Shown one piece after another: positions 8,801 to 14,389 of a stretch of DNA of 16,153 bases. Position numbers and translations under genes: made by a program. Numbering within the stretch: position 1 is the stretch's first letter; each line of letters opens with the position of its first letter. This stretch comes from an uncultured Eggerthellaceae bacterium. GTDB taxonomy: Bacteria; Actinomycetota; Coriobacteriia; Coriobacteriales; Eggerthellaceae. The notes under the pieces are model-generated. The model was not told where the DNA came from and did no database searches. It worked only from the letters and a program-made list of their open reading frames with translations. The DNA is taken from positions 1-16,153 of the forward strand of contig CAKUFS010000034.1 of assembly GCA_934648845.1 (NCBI GenBank), given 5' to 3'.

Positions 8801-10516
8801 CGCCTGAGCAATATCATGCGTGGGAATGCCCAACGTAGAAGCGAAGTTCTCCAGGAAGCTGCCGCAACCCGAAGAACATGCCTCGTTGACCACGATGTTC
8901 GTAACAATGCCGTCTGACAGCCAAATGGCCTTCATATCCTGGCCACCAATGTCCAACACGAACGTGGCCTGGGGAAGCGTTGAGCACGCCGCTTTTGCGT
9001 GAGCAACCGTTTCCACCACGTGATAATCAGCGCCGAACGCTTCATGCATGAGCATCTCGCCGTAACCGGTGGTGCCCACGCCTAAAAGTTCGATCGTGCT
9101 CTTTTGCCGTGCGTACCGCTCACTCATTTCCGCCAGGGCTTTTTTAGCAACGTCCAGCGGCTCGCCTTCATTCGATGCGTAAAAACTATCGATAAGCGAA
9201 CCATCCTCGCCCATCAAAACAAATTTCGTAGTGGTACTGCCGCAGTCGATGCCAAGATAAGCGCGCACCGATTCACCGGGAGCAATGCCGCTGCTCTTCT
9301 GCGATTGAAGCGCGTGACGTTCTTTGAATCGGGTGCACTCTTCTTCGCTTTTGAAGAAAGGCATCGCGCTTGATGCATCATCCTGGTTCAAAAACGACGG
9401 GTCTTCCAAGATTGAAAGCGCCTGGTCAATGTCGAGGTTCGCAAACGCGTTGTTAGTTGGAGAGCCCACGGCGGGCACGCCGGCGCCGACGGTCGGGTCA
9501 TCCGCAGTGGGCGCGCCGGAACCGATGGTCGCGCTATCAGCCGCTTTGCAATCGCAAGAGGGCGTTTCGCCAGCCGTTTTAGCGCTCGCGTTGCCAGCCG
9601 CTTCAATAACATTGGAAGACGGCTTGCCGGTTGCTTCGCCGACCGCTCCGGCGTTCGCATCGCCAGTTGCTTCGCCGGCCTCGGAAGTCGCAGCTTGATC
9701 GTCAAACAGAACGTCCAGGGAAAGCGCCGCACCCAGGGCAACAATCGTCTCGGGATGCTTTGGCACAATAATGTCGCCATCAGATAAGTTCAAACGCTCT
9801 TTGAACACCTGGATCAAACGCGGATTGAACGTAAGTGGGCCGCCCTCGAAAATGACGGGCGCCGTGATATCAAGACCCTGCGCCAGGCCGCCAATCGTCT
9901 GCTTCGCAATGGCGTGAAACGTGGAAAGCGCCAAGTCCTCCTTGGGAACGCCCTGGTTAAGAAGCGGCTGGATATCGGTTTTCGCATAAACGCCGCAACG
10001 ACCCGAAACGTCGTACACGCGCGTTCCAAGGCACGCCCGATCGTTGAACTGCTCCACAGGAATACGCAGAAGGTTTGCGATCTCATCGATAAATGCACCG
10101 GTGCCTCCTGCGCACGAACCGTTCATGCGCATGTCGCTTACCGTCGCGCGACCCGTATGCTGGCCCTCCGCAAAGAAAATCATCTTCGCATCCTGGCCGC
10201 CCAGCTCAATAGCCGTTCGGGCGGAGGGAAACAACTTCCCTACCGCAATGGCGTTTGCCACTACCTCCTGAACGTAAAAAACTCCCAAGGCCTGCGCCAT
10301 GAGAGCCGCGCCCGAACCCGTGAGCGCACAGCGAATCTCGCAGTTGGGAAACTGCTCCTTCACGTTGCCCAAAAGTTGCGCAACCGCATGTGCCTGCTTC
10401 GCCTCGTGCCTGCGATATTCAGAATAAAGAATGTCATCGGTTCCAGCATCGAGCGCAATCGCCTTAACCGTTGTGGAACCGATGTCAATTCCCAGCTTGA
10501 TTTTTTTTACCAACAT
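5843..10516 (-). CDS. Acyl-CoA dehydratase activase-related fusion: two BcrAD/BadFG ATPase domains plus DUF2229/HgdB-like reductase region
   Basis: A giant cytoplasmic iron-sulfur ATPase (about 1,557 residues). Numbering below is from an alternative ATG at 10528. First ASKHA domain (10-275): GIDIGSTTVKAI, ELGGQDAKMI, GSCAGGTGAF. A disordered Ala/Gly/Thr/Asp linker follows (~280-418). Second ASKHA domain (420-690): GIDCGSTTTKFV, DIGGQDMKAI, ACSSGCGSF. In each, the Cys between the GGQD motif and the following Gly-rich loop fits the activase [4Fe-4S] ligand. Then a Cys cluster (C719, C722, C726, C745), a DUF2229 region with CFPAK (851), and C-terminal Cys sites NFNCGHD (1066), ICFPC (1207, 1210), GDCR (1242), FGCLPN (1505), as in HgdA/HgdB and double-cubane-cluster proteins. 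Known: activases use ATP to drive low-potential electron transfer. Inferred: a self-contained ATP-driven reductase; its substrate is unknown. The start at 10516 has GAGG six bases upstream; 10528 is possible. No electron-donor or substrate gene is adjacent. Confidence 0.93.
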   Translation of the reverse strand: MLVKKIKLGIDIGSTTVKAIALDAGTDDILYSEYRRHEAKQAHAVAQLLGNVKEQFPNCEIRCALTGSGAALMAQALGVFYVQEVVANAIAVGKLFPSARTAIELGGQDAKMIFFAEGQHTGRATVSDMRMNGSCAGGTGAFIDEIANLLRIPVEQFNDRACLGTRVYDVSGRCGVYAKTDIQPLLNQGVPKEDLALSTFHAIAKQTIGGLAQGLDITAPVIFEGGPLTFNPRLIQVFKERLNLSDGDIIVPKHPETIVALGAALSLDVLFDDQAATSEAGEATGDANAGAVGEATGKPSSNVIEAAGNASAKTAGETPSCDCKAADSATIGSGAPTADDPTVGAGVPAVGSPTNNAFANLDIDQALSILEDPSFLNQDDASSAMPFFKSEEECTRFKERHALQSQKSSGIAPGESVRAYLGIDCGSTTTKFVLMGEDGSLIDSFYASNEGEPLDVAKKALAEMSERYARQKSTIELLGVGTTGYGEMLMHEAFGADYHVVETVAHAKAACSTLPQATFVLDIGGQDMKAIWLSDGIVTNIVVNEACSSGCGSFLENFASTLGIPTHDIAQAAFSSKRPAQLGSRCTVFMNSNIVTEQRRGSTPADIMAGLCRSIIENVFTKVIRLSNLDNLGNAIVVQGGTFMNDAVLRAFEEYLGKQVVRAPYPGLMGALGAAMLTQEHMEALRAADPLVKSRFIGFEAAANLTYEQEQNLTCPFCANRCNRTRLTFSNGRTFITGNRCPKGQVVGDAHDSETKKALAKVAQEQASVPNLFEERKALLFKEYPYQQLFPDRGVVIGLPRVLALWDNAPFWTTFFKALGFGVKLSPFSTRKIYESGLHAVTSDTVCFPAKLVHGHIRSLVKMGVDRIFMPIITVVPSEGTEKTAESMCAVVKGYPMVIGNSDNPYDRWGVPFDAPLWHWYSTKDRDKQLCQYMKEMFGIASTDVLQALDQAIAAQDAFRSALQQRGSAIMEQCKANGTYAMILASRPYQNDDLVNHDLPKMFTEYGIPVLTADSLPEIHTEDLSNLLLDVVNNFHARMLSTALVAARSPYLEYAQIVNFNCGHDAYLSDEIVRVMDEVGGKAPLILKVDESDIVGPLRIRVRSFVETVNMRRARLATQAAAASSDSVSVPERASNKLADPYHSKFVKDMIPTKTVLVPNTSHAFSMLMAAAFAGQGLATVSLPVGREEAIRLGKRYVHNDICFPCQVVIGEALAALESGAWDPDNVAIAMGKYIGDCRLTHYTALLRKALDDAGYPQVPIITNDDVDYHNVHPGYKMNLLTAMRIAFGLPMVDALEELLRKMRPYELVKGSADKAFEQALELTMNGLRAGGIRGMKKAFEQAIQIMQTVKYDRSNLKPQVLIVGEYLLNFHEGANRDIERYLEENGMEIIEARMTDVIRKSYFYKDRQVREYHLDKPFGYKATFRIESEIFNLAHDMCDQIAKAHPLYEPAARMQDIVVASDPIIHHTFDAGEGVLIPAEIIHHAQHGCRAFVILQPFGCLPNHVVGRGITKKLKEMYPDAQILPLDYDPDMAQANIENRLQMLIMEAKAQKRAQE

Positions 10517-10637
10517 AAAACGCCTCATGCGCGCCTAAAGCAAAAAAGCAATTCTGCAACAAGCAACCAGATCGGCCATCGCCTTAAGGCAATAGAGCGC
10601 GCGATAATGTATAATTCGCCATTTCTTATTCTTGTGG

Positions 10638-10662
10638 ATTATAGCGAATTAAACTGCGTCAA
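10638..10662 (-). promoter_or_regulatory. Possible promoter for the activase gene
   Basis: In the 160-bp gap after trpS, the minus strand has a perfect TATAAT (10638-10643) preceded by TTGACG (10657-10662). The spacer is only 13 bases, shorter than the usual 16-18, so one of the two boxes is probably not used. The leader to the ATG would be ~115 nt. I saw no clear trpS terminator, so read-through from trpS is possible. Confidence 0.35.
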
Positions 10663-10688
10663 GGTAATCGGGCTGTCGCCGATATGCA

Positions 10689-11738
10689 TTAATACACCAT
10701 ATGCATAGCTTCGCGCACTTCGGCAAGCGTTTGGTTGGCAATTTCGTTCGCGCGGCGATTGCCGTCAGCCAAAACGTCATGGATGTAGTCCATTTGACCT
10801 TCCAGCTCGCGACGGCGCTCACGCAACGGCGCCAGGTACGAATTCACGCTCTCATTCACGTATTTCTTCAGCGCGCCCGATCCACCTTCGCCAATTTCTT
10901 CGGCAATTTCCACTTCAGAGCGGCCCGTGCACAAAGCGGCCGTAGTCAAAAGCGCGGAAACGCCGGGGCGGTTTTCCTTATCGAACGTGATCATGCGCTC
11001 GGAGTCGGTCTTGGACTTCTTGATGAGCTTCCATGTTTCTTCTTCGGTCAAGCACAAAGAAATGGCGTTGCCGTAGCTCTTGGACATCTTGCGGCCGTCC
11101 AAGCCGGGCACTTCGGGGATGTCGTCGTTCAAGATGCCTTCGGGCAGCGGGAACACTTCGGCGTAGCGCTCGTTGAAGCGGCGCGCAATCTGGCGCGTGA
11201 TCTCAATATGAGGCAGCTGATCCTTGCCAACGGGCACAATGTTGCCCTTGCAGAACAAAATGTCGCAAGCCTGATGTACCGGGTACGTAAGCAAAAGGCC
11301 CGTGAGTGCATGACCCGAAGCTTCCTGCTCCGCCTTCACCGTGGGGTTGCGGAACAGCTCGCTTTCGGTGACCAAGCTCAAAAACGGAAGCATGAGCTGG
11401 TTCAATGCCGGCACCGCGGAATGGGTGAAAATCATGGTCTTTTCGGGATCAAGGCCCGCAGCCAAGTAATCGATGACCATGTTTGCCACGTTATCCTGAA
11501 TGTTTGCCGTGGTGTCGCGGTCGGTAATCACCTGATAGTCGGCGATAATGACGTTTGTCGCAATGCCCTTGTTTTGCAAACGAACGCGCTCTTTGATGGT
11601 GCCGAAGTAATGGCCCATGTGCAAACGCCCCGTAGGACGATCGCCTGTGAGCATCGTGTACTTCTCGGGATGAACCTCAAGGTCTGCCACAATGGCATCG
11701 CTGCGCTTCTTGCTTGCTTCAAAGCTATCTTCACTCAT
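10689..11738 (-). CDS. trpS: Tryptophan--tRNA ligase
   Basis: Charges tRNA-Trp with tryptophan in the cytoplasm (class Ic synthetase). Seen: Rossmann fold with HIGH-type motif in TGDRPTGRLHMGHYFGTIK (residues 31-49, HMGH at 40-43), GKDQLPHIEITRQIARRFNE (170-189), and the signature GRKMSKSYGNAI with KMSKS at 216-220. The 349 residues are normal for a bacterial TrpRS. The N-terminal ~25 residues form a short charged extension (SEDSFEASKKRSDAIVADLE). The ribosome binding site is weak (GAAAGAG about six bases before the ATG), and no upstream Met is available. I saw no T-box anti-termination leader in the ~95 bases upstream. The gene is followed by the activase gene after 160 bp on the same strand. 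Nothing in the sequence points to tryptophan-responsive control. Confidence 0.97.
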   Translation of the reverse strand: MSEDSFEASKKRSDAIVADLEVHPEKYTMLTGDRPTGRLHMGHYFGTIKERVRLQNKGIATNVIIADYQVITDRDTTANIQDNVANMVIDYLAAGLDPEKTMIFTHSAVPALNQLMLPFLSLVTESELFRNPTVKAEQEASGHALTGLLLTYPVHQACDILFCKGNIVPVGKDQLPHIEITRQIARRFNERYAEVFPLPEGILNDDIPEVPGLDGRKMSKSYGNAISLCLTEEETWKLIKKSKTDSERMITFDKENRPGVSALLTTAALCTGRSEVEIAEEIGEGGSGALKKYVNESVNSYLAPLRERRRELEGQMDYIHDVLADGNRRANEIANQTLAEVREAMHMVY

Positions 11739-11785
11739 AGTGCACTCTTTCGTTGATGAAATTGAAGTTATGGTAACGATAGGTC

Positions 11786-11814
11786 AGTATAACGTATGCA
11801 AAGCCCATCTTTGC
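11786..11814. promoter_or_regulatory. Possible trpS promoter -10 with an overlapping 6-bp palindrome
   Basis: Minus-strand TATACT (11786-11791) lies about 50 bases before the trpS ATG and fits a -10. Immediately upstream is the inverted repeat GCAAAG (11798-11803) / CTTTGC (11809-11814) with a five-base spacer, covering where the spacer and -35 would be. This placement suits an operator, but the arms are short enough to occur by chance. The region also divides trpS from queD, so it may be shared. Confidence 0.3.
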
Positions 11815-11942
11815 GCAGCACCTTGCATGAATTGTGTTATCGTTTGCAAAAGCAGGCGATGATGACGATTGGCAAGCCGTCGCGCCGCACTTTGGATTGA
11901 TTTCAACGCAGACATTCCTTGCGCAAGATACGCTAAACAAGA

Positions 11943-11980
11943 GCGGGCTGCAAGGACCGCAAGATAAAAAACGCAAACCG
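11943..11980 (+). ncRNA. Weak candidate preQ1-I-like riboswitch aptamer upstream of queD
   Basis: In the queD leader, GCGG (11943-11946) can pair with CCGC (11957-11960). TGC in the loop (11949-11951) can pair with GCA (11973-11975) after an A-rich tail, ATAAAAAAC, giving an H-type pseudoknot laid out like preQ1-I aptamers (stem, loop, stem, A-rich tail). The tail matches that of characterised preQ1-I RNAs. Against it: the first stem has only 4 bp, and the Cyt expected next to its 3' strand is an A unless the stem is shortened. The context, queD directly downstream, is what makes it worth listing. Downstream, AACC and GGTT could form a small hairpin over the AGAAGGG ribosome binding site. Confidence 0.22.
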
Positions 11981-12007
11981 CGAGAGAACCTACAGAAGGG
12001 TTGCAGC

Positions 12008-12430
12008 ATGTACGAACTCAAAACTGAAACAGCCTTCGATTCAGCTCATTTCTTGACCGACTATTACGGAAAATGCGAAAACTTGCACGGTCATCGTTGG
12101 CGCGTGGTGGTGTATTTGCGCCAAGAAAAGCTGCAAACGGAAGGCACCATGAAAGATATGGTGCTTGACTTCACTGCGTTCAAACGCATTGTGCGCGCAC
12201 AAGCCGAAGCCATGGATCATATGTTCCTGGTTGAAGAAGGCTCGCTTGCACCCGCCACCGTTGCCGCATTGGAAGGCGAAGGCTTTTCGCTGCTCATGCT
12301 ACCATTCCGTACGACTTCCGAGAACTTGGCGCGCTACTTCGCGGAAAAGCTCATTGAGCAGGGACTTGATATCTCCCGCGTTGAAATGTACGAAACACCG
12401 AACAACTGCGCCATTTGGTACGCCGATTAG
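12008..12430 (+). CDS. queD: 6-carboxy-5,6,7,8-tetrahydropterin synthase (QueD/PTPS family)
   Basis: Zinc enzyme that converts dihydroneopterin triphosphate to 6-carboxytetrahydropterin, the first committed step to 7-deazaguanines and queuosine. Seen in 140 residues: zinc ligand H14 in FDSAHFL, catalytic C23 followed by zinc ligands H27 and H29 in CENLHGHRW, and the conserved DMVLDF near 60; MDHMFL carries a further conserved Asp-His; PTSENLARYFAE-type helix is present as TTSENLARYFAEKL; VEMYETPNNCAIWY ends with the conserved Glu. The Cys and two His spacing (C-x3-H-x-H) is that of QueD rather than mammalian PTPS. The start at 12008 has AGAAGGG eight bases upstream; the reading frame is open to 11834 but that extension has no homology features. 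It is followed after 27 bp by the YkgJ-type gene. No queE, queC or queF lies in the window, so the remaining steps must be encoded elsewhere or preQ1/queuine salvaged. Confidence 0.95.
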   Translation: MYELKTETAFDSAHFLTDYYGKCENLHGHRWRVVVYLRQEKLQTEGTMKDMVLDFTAFKRIVRAQAEAMDHMFLVEEGSLAPATVAALEGEGFSLLMLPFRTTSENLARYFAEKLIEQGLDISRVEMYETPNNCAIWYAD

Positions 12431-12457
12431 CACGCGAAGAGCGGCTGAACGCATTTC

Positions 12458-12820
12458 ATGAGAATCGATCACGTTTATGATTCCGGCGAGCTGGAAGGAT
12501 TTGCCTGCCAATGCTGTGGGGCATGCTGTCGTATCCCTGGCGGCATCGTGCGCTTAAACGATGCCGAAATTGCGCGCATCGCAACATACCTTGGCATGAG
12601 CGAAGACGACTTCATTGCACAAGAAACCGAAGTTTCCCCTGATAGAAAGTGCCTTATCCTAAAGGATGCCCCGGGTGGCGCGGGTGTTTGCGGAATGCTT
12701 GACGATGCGGGACGCTGTCGCATTCACCCCGTGAAGCCCGACCAATGCGCCAGCTTTCCTTACGATTGGGCAAACGACAACTCCACCACCTACTGCCCCG
12801 CCCTGCGCGCCCTTTGTTGA
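12458..12820 (+). CDS. YkgJ family cysteine-cluster protein, C terminus ends in a repeat
   Basis: Small cytoplasmic protein of the YkgJ/UPF0153-like family, whose conserved cysteines are presumed to bind zinc or an Fe-S cluster; the function is unknown. Seen: the signature FACQCCGACCR (C17, C19, C20, C23, C24), CLILKD at 65-70, CGML (C78), CRIHPVKPDQCASFPYDW (C87, C97) and C113. The Cys-rich N terminus, the CRIH motif and the P-x-x-C-x-x-F/YP motif are diagnostic. It follows queD by 27 bp and probably shares its transcript. The start lacks a good ribosome binding site within ten bases. The last codon TGT and stop TGA fall inside the 34-bp repeat unit that begins at 12814, so the original C terminus may have been replaced. 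The metal-binding cysteines are intact, so the protein is probably functional. Confidence 0.87.
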   Translation: MRIDHVYDSGELEGFACQCCGACCRIPGGIVRLNDAEIARIATYLGMSEDDFIAQETEVSPDRKCLILKDAPGGAGVCGMLDDAGRCRIHPVKPDQCASFPYDWANDNSTTYCPALRALC

Positions 12821-12977
12821 CAAATTACCCCACCTTTTGTCAACAAACGCAACAATGGAACGCTTCAGCACCTGCCTCCTATCTCTTGCGTGCTTCTTGA
12901 TAAGCAACGAACACGGAAATAAAACAACAAGCAGAGCACCCTCTTTGTTGACAAAAGGTGGGGTAATTTGTCAACAA
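12814..12977. mobile_element. Inverted-repeat doublet (REPIN/MITE-like), 164 bp
   Basis: Two perfect 34-bp inverted copies, at 12814-12847 and 12944-12977, flank a 96-bp core without a credible gene. Each 34-bp unit is itself self-complementary: TTGTTGACAAA pairs with TTTGTCAACAA around an asymmetric 12-base centre containing GGTGGGG. The transcript could therefore form either a single 34-bp duplex or two small hairpins. A pair of palindromic units in opposite orientation is the arrangement of REPINs/BIMEs mobilised by RAYT (IS200/IS605-related) transposases; a MITE is the alternative. I saw no target-site duplication and no transposase here. Copies elsewhere in the genome cannot be judged from this window. 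Confidence 0.72.
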
Positions 12978-12997
12978 GTCATCCAGCAGATAGCAAT

Positions 12998-13028
12998 GAC
13001 CCGCCAAAGGAACATCCTTTAGCGGGTC
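12998..13028 (-). terminator. Strong hairpin downstream of the URO-D gene, possible terminator without a clear T-run
   Basis: GACCCGCCAAAGGA and TCCTTTAGCGGGTC form a 14-bp stem with a three-base ACA loop. The single mismatch becomes a G-U pair on the minus-strand RNA, suggesting it acts on transcripts from the URO-D gene, which ends 45 bases away. However, the following minus-strand sequence is not T-rich, so intrinsic termination is unproven; it could be an RNA-stabilising or protein-binding stem. An outer 8-bp pair, GCAGATAG (12986-12993) with CTATCTGC (13056-13063), could enclose it. Confidence 0.5.
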
Positions 13029-13073
13029 CGCAAAGTTCGCCTAAAGCTCGCTACACTATCTGCGCTGTTGAAC

Positions 13074-14189
13074 CTATCCTACCCGATAATCCAGCGTCGA
13101 TTGCAGCATGGCGTCAACGTTTTCGTCCTTGGCATTAAGCGGACAATCGCATCCGGAGCTAAGCATCAAGCCCGTAGGACCTACGTCTTTAAAGAGCTTC
13201 ATGCAGTAATCGTACACTTCGATTGCCGTACCGAACGCCAACATGCTGGCGGGAACGTCTCCCAAAAGGCACATGCGATCGTCCAAAACTTCTCGCGCCT
13301 TACGAACGTCAGTGAAGCCGTCCAGCATGAGTACGCACTTCCTGGCAGGCAACGTTTTCAGTGTCTCCAGTTCGTTATCCCAGCAAGAGTCGAAATGCAG
13401 CACAGGAGTAACGCCTGCTTCTATGGTCTTCAAAATCATCTCTTCAAGATAAGGCCACACAAATTCCATCCAGGTGTCATGGCTCATCAGTTGAGGAGCA
13501 GCACGCCAACCACCACACCAGGCACCGAAGCAATTCGGATTGAGGCCATCCAAATAGTTCTTCAAAAGGACTTCCCAAGCGGCATCCATTGCTTTCTTAA
13601 GCAGTTCCGGCTCTTCCACGGTGTCAACGAAAAAGTCCACCATGCCGCGCGCGCCGCAGAAATTCTCAATGGGAGTCGCACCGATTGTGCTATTCATAAT
13701 GGGAATGCCTGCCTCATCGCGCATGCGCTGAACGGCGGTGGGCGCATACGCCATATATTTTTTCGTTTCAGGGCGATTCATCGGGTCGCCAATTCGCTCT
13801 TCCATGTAGCGTGCCATCCAGGGGCCGTAACCTTCATCAATGATGATCTGGTAATCTTCCTCGGTCATGCACTGCTTTTCATGCATCTGCCACAATTCAT
13901 CATCGGGCAAATCTTTGCCAGGAACTTTCACTTCGGCAAGCCAAAGTGTCGGCAAAACATACGGACAAAAACAAGGGGAATGCAAACTGTCGATTTCAGG
14001 ATGAGCATTGCAAAAATCAACAGCAGCCGTGACGGAGCGATCGTAGTCCACCACTGCCTCGGACATCTTTAGACCCTGCCTATGCGGCAAATATGCTGGT
14101 CCATTCCAAGAGAAAGGTATCTTGTCCACTTTTTCCATATGGACTGCCTTTAATGTACGGGTCAAGTGATCTTCATACCGTTGATTCAT
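13074..14189 (-). CDS. Uroporphyrinogen decarboxylase-fold protein, MtaA-like methyltransferase
   Basis: TIM-barrel protein of the URO-D superfamily. Members of the MtaA/MtbA group move a methyl group from a corrinoid protein to a thiol or similar acceptor, using a zinc ion held by His and Cys. Seen: 371 residues; N-terminal HLTRTLKAVHMEKVDKIPF (residues 8-26), typical of the group; a strand with HFDSCWD (H265, D267, C269) and a C-terminal GCDCP (C347, C349) followed by NAKDENVDAML, matching the usual GC-x-x-P...EN pattern. Classic members have H-x-C; here the spacing is H-x3-C. The start at 14189 has AAAGGAG five bases upstream; an in-frame extension to 14282 has no support. It stands alone on the minus strand, divergent from a PucR-type regulator, with no corrinoid protein or activator gene adjacent. 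A true heme-pathway HemE is unlikely because the HemE N-terminal substrate motif is absent. Substrate unknown. Confidence 0.85.
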   Translation of the reverse strand: MNQRYEDHLTRTLKAVHMEKVDKIPFSWNGPAYLPHRQGLKMSEAVVDYDRSVTAAVDFCNAHPEIDSLHSPCFCPYVLPTLWLAEVKVPGKDLPDDELWQMHEKQCMTEEDYQIIIDEGYGPWMARYMEERIGDPMNRPETKKYMAYAPTAVQRMRDEAGIPIMNSTIGATPIENFCGARGMVDFFVDTVEEPELLKKAMDAAWEVLLKNYLDGLNPNCFGAWCGGWRAAPQLMSHDTWMEFVWPYLEEMILKTIEAGVTPVLHFDSCWDNELETLKTLPARKCVLMLDGFTDVRKAREVLDDRMCLLGDVPASMLAFGTAIEVYDYCMKLFKDVGPTGLMLSSGCDCPLNAKDENVDAMLQSTLDYRVG

Positions 14190-14389
14190 GATAGCTCCTT
14201 TCGCCAACAAAGCCCTATCTGTTGTACTCAGACAACAGATAGGAAAATCATCTAATGTGACAAGGGGGAAGGACCTTTCCAATACGCATATTACGTGGTG
14301 TTTTCCTAAAAGACCATGTTGCTACTTATCAAATCTGCATATTTTTTTTCACTTCGATTTGTGATTAAATAACAAATAGGAGGTAGGTT
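14190..14389. promoter_or_regulatory. Divergent control region between the URO-D and PucR-type genes, with a 12-bp palindrome
   Basis: CCTATCTGTTGT (14214-14225) and ACAACAGATAGG (14232-14243) are a perfect 12-bp inverted repeat with a six-base spacer, ending 24 bases before the URO-D start. It is not followed by a T-run, so it is an operator or a 5'-leader stem rather than a terminator. I could not assign promoter boxes with confidence on either strand. On the plus strand the last 60 bases are AT-rich, with a possible -10 TTAAAT just before the AGGAGG of the regulator. The regulator is the obvious candidate to bind here. Confidence 0.55.

Noticed and set aside
9388..9780. 130-codon second frame on the minus strand inside the activase linker
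   Set aside because: It runs in a shifted frame over a repeat-rich GC stretch, where long chance frames are expected. The activase frame through the same region is continuous and flanked by conserved domains.
10581..10590. Perfect palindrome GCCTTAAGGC between trpS and the activase gene
   Set aside because: Ten bases with no spacer or T-run; short enough to be chance and not positioned as a terminator.
10701..11756. 351-codon open frame on the plus strand opposite trpS
   Set aside because: It lies wholly over trpS, with no ribosome binding site or recognisable motif, and is explained by GC-biased codon positions. The same holds for 3268-4182 (opposite the ABC-F gene) and 13068-14072 (opposite the URO-D gene).
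11739..11830. T-box leader for trpS
   Set aside because: The gap is too short for a T-box with a specifier stem and antiterminator, and the T-box consensus bulge sequence is not visible.
12814..12977. CRISPR array from two repeat copies
   Set aside because: There are only two copies and they are inverted, not direct; no further repeats and no cas genes are present.
12837..13022. 61-codon plus-strand frame through the inverted doublet
   Set aside because: It runs through both the second repeat unit and the following hairpin, has no ribosome binding site, and its composition follows the repeat.
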